A stretch of 64,000 nucleotides of DNA from Zopfochytrium polystomum (lineage: Eukaryota; Chytridiomycota; Chytridiomycetes; Chytridiales; Chytridiaceae), in the NCBI GenBank assembly GCA_025765615.1, contig JAIVFJ010000300.1:1-64000 (forward strand). Reading direction: 5' to 3'. Under the pieces are notes generated by a model. That model ran no database searches. It saw nothing but the letters and a program-made list of their open reading frames with translations, and had not been told where the DNA came from. Positions 37,420 to 49,976 of the stretch are shown piece by piece. The number at the start of each line of letters is the position of its first letter. Positions within the stretch are counted from its first letter, which is position 1. A program made the translations under genes and the position numbers.

Positions 37420-39352
37420 ATGGCGTCGCACGGCGCCGTCGCCGCCCTCGCCACCTCCCTTGCTGCCGCCACCGCCGCCGCCGCTGTCCTCGTCCTCTTT
37501 GAGATCTACGTCCGCCCCTTCCTCCTTTCCCCACTCCGCCACATCCCGACCCCCGCACGCGCACAGCCGTGGTGGTCCCCGCTCGGCGCTCTCCCCGCCG
37601 TCCTCCGCGCCGCCCCGGGAGAGCTGCAACTCCTCTGGGCTAAACGGTACGGCGGCCTGGTGCGCGTCCACGGCCCGCTCAACTGGCCCGTTGTCATGGC
37701 CACGTCACCCACCGCACTCAGGGCGATCTTCGGCACGCACGCGCACGTGTTTGTGAGGCCGAGGATGGCAGTTGTGATGTTGAAGGAGTAACAAGAAATA
37801 CCTTCCTTTGGTTTCTGTTGCTTCGGCGGTTTAACGCGCTTCGCGCATCCTACTTTTTTCCCGTTAGGTTCGTGGGCGAGGGCCTCTTGGCGGCCTCTGG
37901 CGCCCAGCACCGGCGACAGCGAGCGCTCATCAGCCCGTCTTTTCGCGTCGCGTCCATCGCCGCGCTAACGCCCGTGATTGTCAGCAGCACCCTGGAGTTC
38001 GTCGACACATGGATCAACCGATTGGAAAATGTCCACGAGACGACTTCATCGAACGGGAACGATCGCTCCATTGACTTTGACATTTACAAGGAAGCGTCTA
38101 AAGTCACCATTGACATCATCGGTCGAGCTGGTTCGTCAACCAACCACCTGTTTCGATTCATATGAATTGAGCAAAGAAAGACTTCGCCTAACCATGCGTT
38201 TCCAAGGTTTCGGCTACGACTTTGAGGCCGTCAAAAACTTGCACAATCCTTTGTATGAATCGTACCAGACGATACTTCGTCACAACGCGCGCAACCTCTG
38301 GACCATCCTGCGCGCTCTGTTCCCCATTTTGAGGTTCGTTCCAACCAAAGCCCAGAGAGAGTACAACAGGGCGAAGAAAGAATTGCGGGAATGGGTGGCG
38401 GAGATAATCGAAAAGCGGCTGGCTGACGACAACCGTGCCGCGTCGACGGACTTGCTCGAGTCGCTGCTTCGAGCGAACGAAGAGAGCGAGGAAAAGATTT
38501 CCCGCGAGGAGATCGAAGGGCAGGTAAATTAGTGTGTCCCGCCCCAAATTTCGTACCTAAGGCCCCATTTCACCGTTTTGTACAAACATGAAACCCCTCT
38601 CCTTCACCCTAGGTCCTCACCTTTCTCCTCGCCGGCCACGAAACCACCAGCGTCAGCCTGACCTGGACGCTCCACCTCCTCTCCCAGCACCCCTCCATCC
38701 AATCCACTCTCCTCGCCGAGCTTGACGCCCACCTTCCGCATACAGCCACCCGCGTCACCTACGACACCCTCCGCGCGCTGCCCTACCTCGATGCCGTCAT
38801 CAAAGAGTCGCTGCGGCTCTTCCCGCCCGTGCCGTACGTCACGCGGCAGGCTGCGGAGGACACCACGCTTGATGGGTATAGGATCCCAAGGGGAACGGTC
38901 GTCGCGACGCCGCCGATCGTGTTGCACAGGTTGCCGGCGTTTTGGGGGGAGGACGCAGAGGAGTTTGTGCCGCAGAGGTGGATGAAGGGGGGTGGTGGCG
39001 GCGGTGGCTTGGGGAAAGCGGCGACGGCGGCGACGGAGACGGGAGTGGATTCAGCGGTTGGCGGAGAGGATGGGTGTCAGACTAAAGTGTTTGGCGCATA
39101 CATGCCGTTCCTGCTTGGGCCTAGGTAGGCTCAGTTGATTTTCTTTCTTTCCTACTCCGATTAACCCTGAAAAACAGGAGCTGCATCGGTGTCCGCTTCG
39201 CGACGACGGAGCTCAAGGTCCTGCTGGCGCTACTGGTTCGCGAGTTTGTGTTTGAACCGGTACCCGGATTCGCGTTCAAGACAAAGGTCGAAGTCACACT
39301 GAAGCCGGATCCGACGCTCCTGCTGCGCGTCCGGAGGCGGCAGCGACCTTGA
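37420..39352 (+). CDS. Cytochrome P450 monooxygenase
   Basis: Heme-thiolate monooxygenase, membrane-anchored. Exons: 37420-37787, 37868-38130, 38207-38523, 38613-39124 and 39178-39352, all GT..AG and in phase. The N-terminus is a hydrophobic anchor (AAATAAAAVLVLFEIYV) with a Pro-rich hinge (RHIPTPAR). Motifs: C-helix WxxxR-like region HRRQRALISPSF, I-helix AGHETTSVSLTW, K-helix ExxR in IKESLRLFPPVP, and heme loop FLLGPRSCIG with the Cys ligand directly after an intron. A Gly/Ala-rich insert sits before the heme loop (about 38990-39080). Length is about 540 residues, typical of fungal P450s. It resembles CYP4/CYP3-like fatty acid or xenobiotic oxidases in motif style, but the subfamily cannot be set here. 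Confidence 0.95.
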
Positions 39353-39813
39353 CTCGCGCAATTTAGGACGAAGTGATCCTCAAAGTGTTGAAAATAATTA
39401 TAGATGAAAGGAGTCAGTGAATGCCTTCGATATTTGTGCGCTCACTGTCATGTTTTGGAACTTCCATCGATCAGTCCAACGAACAAGCATCCTGAATCCG
39501 GCAATATTCTCATGAAACCGAGGCGGGCGCCGTCTTCAGGGATTGTGGAAAGGCAATCCAAGGCTCTCTCACGATCGAAGAGAGTCGAACGAGAGCTTTT
39601 CCCTGACGCAAGCAAGCCGATCTTTGTTGGTCACTCTCTTCCTTAGCCTGCCACACAATGCTCATTGTGGCATGCCACTCTCCTTTCAATCCAGCAAGAG
39701 GTTGATTGCTTGCATGCCCCACGGTCCAAAAATAAAATAACTACAAACAAAAACCTCACCAATTCCTGTATTGCGACCACCCCTTCTTGCTCTTCCGTTT
39801 CGATTCGCGCCAC
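39353..39813. other. Intergenic region with a dispersed repeat candidate
   Basis: No gene recognised. The segment about 39390-39445 (..GGAGTCAGTGAATGCCTTCG..GCGCTCAC) resembles 43650-43705. Confidence 0.4.
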
Positions 39814-41539
<1,726 letters not shown>

Positions 41540-41718
41540 AAAACGCTGAGCAAGAAATTTCGGGCGTTGGCCCGGTGTTGGTTTGCCAGCCCCCACGGAA
41601 CCCCTTTGTTTTTTCCGCCACGCTGATCTCCGGTCGCTGCCTTCTATTTTTTTTTTTTTTTTTTTCTTTCCTTCCTGGTGTTTGCGGTGAAGTCGGTTTT
41701 TTTTTGTTTTGGACAAAG

Positions 41719-43520
41719 GCATCCAGATCGCCCGACACGGATCCGCTCTCAGCTTACATCCCTCCGTTATCCTCTGCGTCGCACCGCCGTCCCGCATCTA
41801 GCACTGTCACCCGCCTGCTCGTCTGGGACAACGTGCACGGCAACGTCGCAGAGCTTCACCTCCCCGTTCAGCCGTCCGACGACCCCGATAACAGCGACCG
41901 CGACGGCCACGACGCCGCTGACGGCGCCATGGTTCGCGTGCCGTCGCTGTGCTCTGGGATCTTCCATGGCGCGCGCTTCATGCCTGATTCACCGTGGTGG
42001 GCAGAGTCTGTCGAAGTCGGCGCCGCGAAGACGGCGGTAACCGCTACCTGCCCCGCGACAGCCGCTGTTCTGAAGTGCGAAACAGCCGGGCTCGACAAAT
42101 TGCGCATCGCAAAGCTAGCCGGCGGGGGCGCGCTGATCCCGTGGTGGGCTGCATACGGCGGCGGCGGGCGTGTCGCGTTCAGCGGGTACCGAGTCGAAAT
42201 AGACGGGGTGGCTGTGTGCCAGGCGACGCACGACGGCAGACAGTTGGATATTGTCGCGACGATCCCGCACGCCAAGGACGGCTTTGCGATGGATGTCGTT
42301 ACCGTCAAAACAGGGCTTGACGGCGGTGTGCTGTTGTTTGAGAGTGGCGTGGTCAGCGAAACGGCCAGGCTCCGCTGGGTGGCTCTTGGGACCGCTGCGA
42401 CCAAGGGAGAACCGAAAACTGTAGAAGGCCCAAGCGCTGGATCAGCCTTGGCCGCATCGGAGAACCTGCGTAATGATGTGCTGCTTCAGCTACCGGTGGT
42501 CCCTTCTTCGTTAAAGGGGTGGTGTGACGACTTCGACTTTATCGGGCCTCCGCACCTCGAGCTGCCGGACGGCGACTTCGTCTTGTTTGTGTCCCAAGGC
42601 ATTTACGAGTACGAACGTGGATTCTTCCTTTGTGCAGTGTGGCGCATAAGGTGGGACGGCGGAAGTGTGCTGGAGACGGCGTGGAGCACTCTGATCGACT
42701 TTTACGCGAGCAAGTCGGGGACCGACGTGGATGGCGAATTGTTGGTGATGCTGTCGGAGTTGACGGGAGAGGTGGCCGTAGTGGATGCGAGGACGGGGAA
42801 GGACCGGCAAGTGTCATGTGTTGTAGATTCTTTCATTGTTTGCCAACAACCAAAAAACGTTATTTGGACAACAGGTCGACCCCAGATCCCAGCCCTTCCG
42901 CCGGAGAAACGCTAACGTTTGAGCAAGCGGACGTCCAGATCCCGAATCTGCGAGACATCTATTCTGTCAGGAAGCTTCTCTGGCGAACAGTTCCGCGCGC
43001 GTGGGCAGCACCCAGTGCGCCAAGAAAGGAGAGGAAGAAGTCCAAGCTTCTCAACACCGCCGCAGACGACAGCAGCTGCGGCGACGTCGACGTCATAGTC
43101 GGTGGCGACGGCGACGGCGGCGACGAGCCGGCCATCGAGTGGGTCGCAAGCGGGCTGGACTCGGAGACGTCGGATCTTGTCAGCATCCTGAGGCTGCGGC
43201 GGCCGGTCGACGCGGTCGAGGAGGACGCCGAACGAGACTCTTGGCACCTGACCGTCACGTCTGCTCGGCGCGTCGCCGAAGTTGGGTACGCCGACGCTAT
43301 TGCCGCGGTGCTGCCCACACAAAATCGCGACGAGAGCGCCATGCGAGCTCTCACTTGTCAACTGCCCGGAGACGCTATCAAGGCTCTTGCCAACATCAGT
43401 GGGAAATGGGACAGCGCGCGGTCCATGCCAGTGCTGAGGGTGACTGCCGGGCAAGGCTTTGTGGTTGTGACCGGCAAAACTCACAAGTTTCTTGTTATAA
43501 GAATGTCTGAGCTTACGTAA
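41719..43520 (+). CDS. Unknown protein, two exons (5' end unresolved)
   Basis: I do not recognise this gene. An exon open to about 42812 reads VTRLLVWDNVHGNVAELHLP, then repeated short hydrophobic strands ending SELTGEVAVVDARTGKDRQ. A donor (gt|gtcatg) and the acceptor at about 42875 join in phase to STPDPSPSAGETLTFEQADV, and the protein ends IRMSELT at 43520. Spacing of beta-strand-like segments with small polar turns suggests a beta-propeller or similar repeat fold, but no WD or Kelch signature is clear. The first in-frame ATG is 41929 (MVRVPSLCSGIF). Coding quality upstream of that suggests a further 5' exon. The acceptor near 41718 and T-runs at 41648-41665 fit an intron there. Confidence 0.5.
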
Positions 43521-43940
43521 ATGTATGAACCGCAAGTAACGGTTGCGAAGCAGAGATTTTATACTTGCCTATCGAGTGGTTTTGCGCCAAAGGCGATCCA
43601 GGCAGCGTTGATGTACACCCTCTCAACGATCTCCAAACTGTTCAATATAATTACATAGAACGATGGAGTCACTGAACGGCTTCGATATTATTTACGCTCA
43701 CGTCTTGCGCGACTGGACCGAGATGCCCAATCTAGTGAATTAGCATTGTATTTTTTTTAGGCGCTGCCCTTCCAACGAAGTTCTCACATTGTTGCTACCA
43801 CCAGCGGAGCACGGAAAGATGGCCGTTTCTGGTTGCGAGGTGGACGCGTCGTTGTAGAAGAGTAAGTGAGTTCTCCACGACAGGTCGAAATTGATCGAGC
43901 GAGAGAAGTCAAAAAGCTGCTGGCCGTAGTAACAGAACTC
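43521..43940. other. Intergenic region with a dispersed repeat candidate
   Basis: No gene recognised. Positions 43650-43705 resemble 39390-39445. Otherwise featureless. Confidence 0.35.
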
Positions 43941-44446
43941 TCACTGATGGGCATTAGGCGACGACCTGAGCCAGCGCAGCACGTCGAGGAGACCCGCTCC
44001 GCTGACGAGGTCCAGTAGGTTGCTCGGGCACAGCACCGTCAGCCCGCAGTCCTGCCACCACTCCGGCACGTCCCAGTGCGCCCCTCCGCACGGTGTACGG
44101 CGTTCTCGACGGCTCAAGCTCGCCCCAGCGCCTTCTCCACCAGAGAAGAACATGGAGGTGGCCGTTTGCACTAGCGCCATCGACGGCGCGCGCCGTTGAC
44201 CAGATCGCCGCGCCGCGGCGGCGGTGCCACTAGTCGAGGACAGTCGAGTGCTGTCGGAGCGGCAAGGGCGATGCGAGCGAGGAGGTCGATGCCGTCGAGC
44301 GATGGTGCAAGGTCGGCGTCATCTGCGGTTGCGGAGCGTGCTGTGGAGAAGGGGATGGAAGGGAGGCGGGCGATTGCCGCGAGCCGGATGCGATCGCCGG
44401 GCAAGAGGTAGTCACAGATCGCAAGGAGGGTTGGGGCTGTGAGCAT
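43941..44446 (-). pseudogene. Short-type WW-ankyrin gene, frame-disrupted and truncated
   Basis: ATG at 44444-44446 begins MLTAPTLLAICDYLLPGDRI followed by RLAAIARLPS, the N-terminal module shared with the copies near 57.0, 61.3 and 61.5 kb. After LDCPRL the frame must change to read VDGASANGHLHVLLWWRRRW, and again to read WDVPEWWQDCGLTVLCPSNL and LLDLVSGAGLLDVLRWLRSS. Only about two repeats remain before the stop near 43941, far fewer than relatives. It is a broken, shortened copy. Confidence 0.65.
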
Positions 44447-44589
44447 TAGCCCGATCAGCGGCCAAGTCGTTCAACCTCAAACCCTCCGTTCCTAACAAAT
44501 AGTTCTCGAATGCGACGGACTCCAGAAACGTGGTAAGCTGTGTCGGCGAACTGCCAACGGTCAGGGTTTTGCCGAAAATATTAACTTTC

Positions 44590-45217
44590 AGCGAGCTCTG
44601 GATCTTTCGATACCACCAGACCCTCAGCATCTCGGGCCTCAACTTCCTCGCCCTCGGGATCGGCCTCGTCTTCGGCAGCATCGGGATCTCTCCCCTCGTT
44701 CAGCGTATCTACTTCACCATGCGCGATCGCAACGGCGGCGTCTCTATTCCGGAGCACCGAATTCTCGTGGCGATTCCCGTCGCTTTCCTCCTTCCCGCCT
44801 CGATCTTCATGTACGGCTGGTCGGCGCAGGAGCGCGTCCACTGGCTCGTCCCGGACATTGGCATCATGCTCTTTGGGTTTGCCTTCAACGTCCCGTTCCT
44901 GACGCTCAATATCTACCTGGTTGACGCGTACCGCCGGTACTCGGCCAGCGCGTTTGCAGCGGCGTCGTTTCTGCGGTCGGTGTTTGGATTCGCATTCCCG
45001 CTGTTTGCGAACGCGATGTATGACAGGCTGGATTATGGGTGGGGTAACTCGGTGCTTGGGTTTGTGGCAGTGGCGGGGATTCCGGCGCCATGGTTGTTAT
45101 ACCGGTATGGTGCGTATCTGCGGTCAAAAGCACGTACGCGGCGGGGTAAGGAGGTTGTGGAAAAAAAAACAAAGGTGTGCCTCTTAAAAGTTTGCACTTG
45201 GTCTCCGGTTGTAATGC
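44590..45217 (+). pseudogene. Truncated MFS transporter copy (C-terminal half)
   Basis: From LWIFRYHQTLSISGLNFLAL to LLYRYGAYLRSK this closely matches residues in the second half of the intact transporter ending at 49853. Similarity begins abruptly at about 44590 with no exons for the first transmembrane half. A one-base deletion near 45125 (tcaaaagc against tccaagagc) replaces the normal end STYAAG-stop with unrelated sequence. The copy has about six transmembrane helices and no start region, so it is a non-functional partial duplicate. Confidence 0.85.
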
Positions 45218-45377
45218 AAGGCTCTCAATGTTGCTCGTCCGAATTCTCTGTTTTCTGATCGTGAAAAACCACCGCGCACGACAAAGAGCTGTTGCCAAAA
45301 GCACTCTTTCCATTGTGTTGTTTGCGTTTATTTGTCTTGTGCTGCATGAACTTCCACGCCGGTCTGAACCAGCACAA

Positions 45378-45908
45378 TTACTTTCCATAGCCATGCGCAA
45401 ACTCGTCAATCTCCTTCTTCAACAGCGCCGTAATTCTCTCAAGAATCTGCGAGTCATCCACAAACTCCCCATCCTCCTTTTTCAGTGGTAGAATCTTGAC
45501 GCCCCACTTGATCGCCGTCTTCTTTCCGCCATCGACGGGCACAAACTCGACGAGCGACAGCATGGCGGACCAAGGAATGATCCCGAACGGTCCCATGTCG
45601 AACAACACCGTCGGAACGCGCGACGCCGAAGCTGCCGCGCCGTCGACGTCGTCTTCGGGCGGCAACCCGACAGCCAGAATCGTCTCGTGGGCGTTCGGCA
45701 CTGCGAGGAGCCGCTTGAGGCCAACCCGTCCACGGCCGGTACCTTGGTCGAGGATGGTGTGCTCTCCGACAAAGACCTTTTCGATCCAGGCGTCGAGGAC
45801 GACGGCGGGGGTGCCGTCAACTTGTTGGTGGAGTGTGATGGTGTGGTGGTGGAGGAAGTTCGCATAGGCGTCGACGGACTTGGGGTCGTAGTAGATGGGT
45901 GAAGACAT
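45378..45908 (-). CDS. SRPBCC-like small protein
   Basis: Single exon, 176 residues, ATG at 45906-45908 (MSSPIYYDPKSVDAYANFLH). The pattern VVLDAWIEKVF, then GTGRGRVGLKRLL, then MGPFGIIPWSAMLSLVEFVP and KTAIKWGVKILP fits the SRPBCC/START-like helix-grip fold (polyketide cyclase and Bet v1-like families) that binds hydrophobic ligands in a cavity. The C-terminal helix is ILERITALLKKEIDEFAHGY. No signal peptide. No catalytic residues can be assigned. Possible partner of the surrounding oxidoreductases, by location only. Confidence 0.6.
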   Translation of the reverse strand: MSSPIYYDPKSVDAYANFLHHHTITLHQQVDGTPAVVLDAWIEKVFVGEHTILDQGTGRGRVGLKRLLAVPNAHETILAVGLPPEDDVDGAAASASRVPTVLFDMGPFGIIPWSAMLSLVEFVPVDGGKKTAIKWGVKILPLKKEDGEFVDDSQILERITALLKKEIDEFAHGYGK

Positions 45909-46718
45909 TTTTTTTCTTCTCGATTTTCGGTCTTGGCAGTGTGGAGAGGATTGGATTGCCTCGGGAACCCGACTTTAAGTAGATCTTCGGAGCTCGATAT
46001 TTCAAGGATCCTCAGAAAGCTAGTCAGTCTCCGTGCTGTTCTCACCTTGTTGTATCAACGGAATGGCAAAGGCGGAACCTCAACATTTGCGGCGATAGTG
46101 CGGAAGCGGGCGACTCCTCGACCCGACGGAGCATGAAAAAAATAAAACAAAAACCAAAAAGAAAGTGAAAGAAACCTCCGTTCCACGGTTGAATTCCTGT
46201 TGGTGCGAACGGCTTTCCTAAGCGACGGGGGCTGTGGGGCAGCGAGGTGAGTCTGTCCCCAAGCCCCTGCGGCGTGGTGACGACGATGTCCGTCGGCGTA
46301 TTACAAAACAGGTCACTTGAAGGCTCGAGTCGTCATCTATCTGCAAACGCAGCAGTTCCGCCGACGGAATCGTTCGCTGTCTGCTGCCCGATGCCAGCGC
46401 AAGCATGTGCCCGCGACCGCCAGTGATTGAGGGATGCAAGTTAGTTAGTTTGTCAGAACGGGGAAATGTGGGGAGCGGAGTGCCAAATCCGGCCCAATCA
46501 AACAAGACAGAGAGGCTCCCGGTGCCTCGGTTCGTTTCCGCCCGTGGTCCGTCAATTCGCCCAGAAGAAAGAAAAAAAAAGAAGAGAAAACAAAACAAAT
46601 AATAAATAACTGAAACACAATGTAAAATCGAACAATTCCTTCGCCCTCGCCCAATTGACGCTTTCCTTCCCCGCAAAATAACTCACGGAAAAAAAAAAGA
46701 GTGACCGTCACACGAACG
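45909..46718. other. Intergenic region
   Basis: Between the SRPBCC-like gene (-) and glutathione peroxidase (+). The minus-strand frame at 46218-46676 has no recognisable domain. A-runs near 46566-46580 and 46689-46698. Confidence 0.4.
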
Positions 46719-47527
46719 ATGTCGTCTCCTTTCTACCGAATCCCCCTCAACGACTTTCGCAAAAGGCCCGTGGACCTTGCTTCCCTGGCTGCTGGCAAGG
46801 TCGTCCTTGTGGTCAACGTCGCGTCAAAGGTGAGCCGTCGCATGAAGGAGACGATATTCGCACACTTTTCGGTTCTGCAGCACCTGGCTCGACGCGCTGT
46901 CTTGGCTGCTTGCACTCACCATCCATTTTCTTCCCCTTGAAACAGTGCGGATTTGCAACACAGTACGCCGGTCTTGAAAAGCTCTACCAAGCCCACAAGG
47001 ACAAAGGGCTCGTCATTATTGTATGAACACCTTGCATTAATCGCCAATCTTCCATTTTGGCTGACGATGCTCCGCTCACGTGCAGGGCGTCCCGTCGAAC
47101 GACTTTGCGCAGGAGCCGCTCGAGGGAGAGGAGGTGGTCGAGAGCTGCAAGCTGAACTTTGGCGTTACCTTTCCGATCATGGAGAAATCACACGTGAGTT
47201 GAGCTGTACTCATGATTCAAGTTATTCGTTTCAATTAATATCCTTGATTGTGCCGGCGACAAGGTCAACGGGAAGGACGAGCATCCGCTGTTCGCGTTCC
47301 TCAAGTCGGAGAAGCCAGGCGTACTCGGTTTAAAGATGTTAGTGCAGTCAACAATTGTGGTTGTGGTTGTGTTGTGTTTGCTGAACTCTTCGTTTTCCCG
47401 AAACAGGGTGAAGTGGAACTTTGAAAAGTTTCTCATCGACAAGAACGGCGCGCCCGTCGAGCGTTTTTCATCCCTTGCGACGCCTGAATCCATTGAGCCG
47501 CATATTGTCAAGCTGCTTTCACAGTGA
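46719..47527 (+). CDS. Glutathione peroxidase-like thiol peroxidase
   Basis: Reduces hydroperoxides, in fungi usually with thioredoxin. Five exons starting at 46719 (MSSPFYRIPLNDF): 46719-46829, 46944-47020, from 47086, from about 47264, and from about 47407 to TGA at 47525-47527. The peroxidatic Cys is the first codon after intron 1 (VASK|CGFATQYAGLEKLY). The Gln of the tetrad is in NDFAQEP and Trp-Asn in KWNFEKFLID. The resolving Cys is in SCKLNFGVTFPIM, as in yeast Gpx3. The extra Cys of PCNQF is replaced by Ser (VPSNDF). Length about 160 residues, complete and intact. Confidence 0.93.
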
Positions 47528-48152
47528 GCTGTCGTGAGGCTGTTCCGTGGGAAGGGGTTTTTTCTTCTACTGAGTTCAAGAGTTACGTTTATTGGAATCT
47601 GAGGATCTTCTTTTTTTTTTCTTGATTCCTGGGGAATACAAAGCATTGTTATTTGTTTGTCCGTATTGTCGTCTGTTGCACAGCGAGTCTAAAAGCGATA
47701 AACTCTTAAAACCAGATCAATGGGCGTTGGTGGCTGACGAAGCCCGAGCGTTGATTTTTGGACATTTCCAAAAATGGACTAATTAAAGGCACTTAGGCGC
47801 GTTCGGTTTTGGGGTCTGTCGGAAGCCTCTGTCCAAAATGCTGTCTAAAATGACAGCCTTTTATTCCAACCCTGCGAGGCCCCGATGGCTCGATGGCTCG
47901 GAGAATTGGCTTGCTTCCGCCCACTGGCTTCCGTTCTGACTTTCCCCAAGGGGCGGAAGCTGTCTTTACAGCTTGCATGTGACGAAAACTCGCGCAAATC
48001 CTACTCCACGAGTCCGCCCGATCGCGCTCCGTCGCGTCGCGGACTTGCATTCCGTTCCTTCTGATTTGAAATGAGAAATAGCCGAGCGAAATGTCTCTAT
48101 CGACAACGGAAGAAGGGCTGAGGACGAAAAAGATATTGTACTTTTTGTTCAC
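47528..48152. other. Intergenic region containing dispersed repeat copy B
   Basis: Between glutathione peroxidase and the MFS gene. It holds the repeat at 47816-47874; no gene recognised elsewhere. Confidence 0.4.
47816..47874. repeat. Dispersed ~60 bp repeat, copy B
   Basis: CTGTCGGAAGCCTCTGTCCA..CCTTTTATTCCAACCC with a perfect 6-bp inverted repeat GCTGTC-taaaat-GACAGC. It matches 29831-29896. The hairpin core and dispersed placement fit a tiny non-autonomous element or a conserved regulatory hairpin. Confidence 0.75.
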
Positions 48153-49853
48153 ATGCATTCCGAGTCCGGCAACACTGCTGGGGATGACAACGAGTCGGCC
48201 ACAGCGTTTGGTGAAGCGGACAAGGAACCCCAAGCCGTCACTCTGACTATCGAAGACAGTCAACCGTCGAAAGGCGTCGTCGATGCTAATGTAATCAACT
48301 GAGCTTCTGCAACCCGCAGCTAAAAGCAATTCTGCTAAGGTTGACTGGGACGGCCCCAATGACCCAGAGAACCCCAAGAACTGGCCAAAAGCGAGACGCT
48401 GGTTGATCACCATGGTTGCCGCACTTTTCACCCTTATGGGACCGCTGGGCTCCTCAATCATCGCGCCTGCAGTACCAGCCGTTGCAAGGGGTAAGTTTTG
48501 TGTTACACCGGCGTTTGTCCATGCTCTTTTCTGACTTACCGCACTCCCCTCCTCAGATCTCGACTTGACGACCGATGTTCAAAGGGAAATGATCATATCG
48601 ATATTCGTCCTCGCCTTTGCTTTCGGCCCTCTCTTTTTCGGACCCGTATCGGAGCTGTACGGACGTCGCTGGGTTATCATCCTCCCGTCCTTCGTCTGTC
48701 TCGCTTTCAACATTGCGTGCGCCTTCTCTCAGAGCCTTGCAGAGCTCCTCATATTTCGATTTGTTTCAGCATTTGCGGGCAGCGCTCCTTTGGCGGTAAG
48801 ATGCGGCCGTTCTTTCTCCCGTGAAGACTCACAACTTAATGCTGCATCCCCATTTGGTAGATCGGCGCAGGAGTCCTCACTGATATGTTTGGTCCAGCCG
48901 AGGTTGGCCCCGCCATCAACGTGTTCTCCCTTGCACCCGCCATGGGACCCGTTCTAGGCCCTGTCATCGGTTCCGCCCTTGCGGAATACGCGTCGTGGCG
49001 ATGGGTCCTTCATTTCCTTTCGCTCTTTTATGCGGTGGTGATCGTTGCCGGACTCCTCTTTCTTCGAGAGACTTATGCGCCCGTCCTGCTCGCCGCAAAG
49101 GCTGCGCGATTGGGGAAGCCCAGCTCTGCAATCACAAGTTCTTCGAATCAAGCCCACGTCTCCATCACCCACCGCCTCGCCGAGTCAGCCAAACGCCCCT
49201 TCATCCTCCTTTTCACCCAGCCGATAGTAATAACTGTCAGCCTCTACCTCGCGTACGTTTACGGCCTCATTTACCTCGTCATCGCGACCTTTAGCAAACT
49301 CTGGATCGTGCGATACCACGAGTCCCTTAGCATCTCGGGTCTCAACTTCCTCGCCCTCGGGATCGGCCTGGCCGTCGGCAGCATCGGATTCTCTTCCGTC
49401 CTGCAACGAATCTACCTTGTCATGCGGGACCGTAATGGTGGTGTCACGGTCCCAGAGCACCGTCTCCCCGCAGCAATCCCCGTCGCTTTCCTTCTTCCCG
49501 CCTCGATCTTCATGTACGGCTGGTCGGCGCAGGAGCGCGTCCACTGGCTCGTCCCAGACATTGGTATCATGCTGTTTGGGTTCGCGTTCGCCGTACCGTT
49601 TCAGACGCTCAACATCTACCTCGTCGACGCGTACCGCCGGTACTCGGCCAGCGCTTTCGCCGCGTCGTCGTTTTTGCGGTCAGTGTTTGGCTTTGCGTTT
49701 CCGCTGTTTGCGAACGCGATGTATGACAAGCTTGATTATGGGTGGGGAAATTCAGTGCTTGGGTTTGTGGCGGTGGCGGGGATTCCGGCGCCGTGGCTGT
49801 TGTACCGGTATGGTGCTTACCTGCGGTCCAAGAGCACGTACGCGGCGGGTTAA
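48153..49853 (+). CDS. MFS drug:H+ antiporter-type transporter (intact)
   Basis: DHA1-style major facilitator exporter of the plasma membrane. ATG at 48153 (MHSESGNTAGDDNESATAFG). A 49-bp intron follows GVVDAN and joins VDWDGPNDPENPKNW, the hallmark N-terminal motif of fungal MFS multidrug transporters. Further introns follow VPAVAR and SAPLA (donors near 48489 and 48796). Motif A-like GPVSELYGRRW lies after TM2; motif C-like APAMGPVLGPVIG is in TM5. About twelve hydrophobic segments, ending LRSKSTYAAG. It gave rise to the truncated copy at 44590-45217. Substrate unknown; drug, toxin or metabolite export is typical of the group. Confidence 0.92.
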
Positions 49854-49976
49854 GGATGTTTTGGCCCCGCTAAATTTTCAATAATAGTGCTTCTTCCATA
49901 TTCTCCGCTTTCTTTTCCCTTTCTTTCAATATTGCAGCAAAAGCAGGTGAAATTTGTTTGAAAGGTGAAGTGCCAA

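Noticed and set aside
46218..46676. Minus-strand frame of 152 codons
   Set aside because: Low-complexity Phe run from an A-rich tract; no domain.
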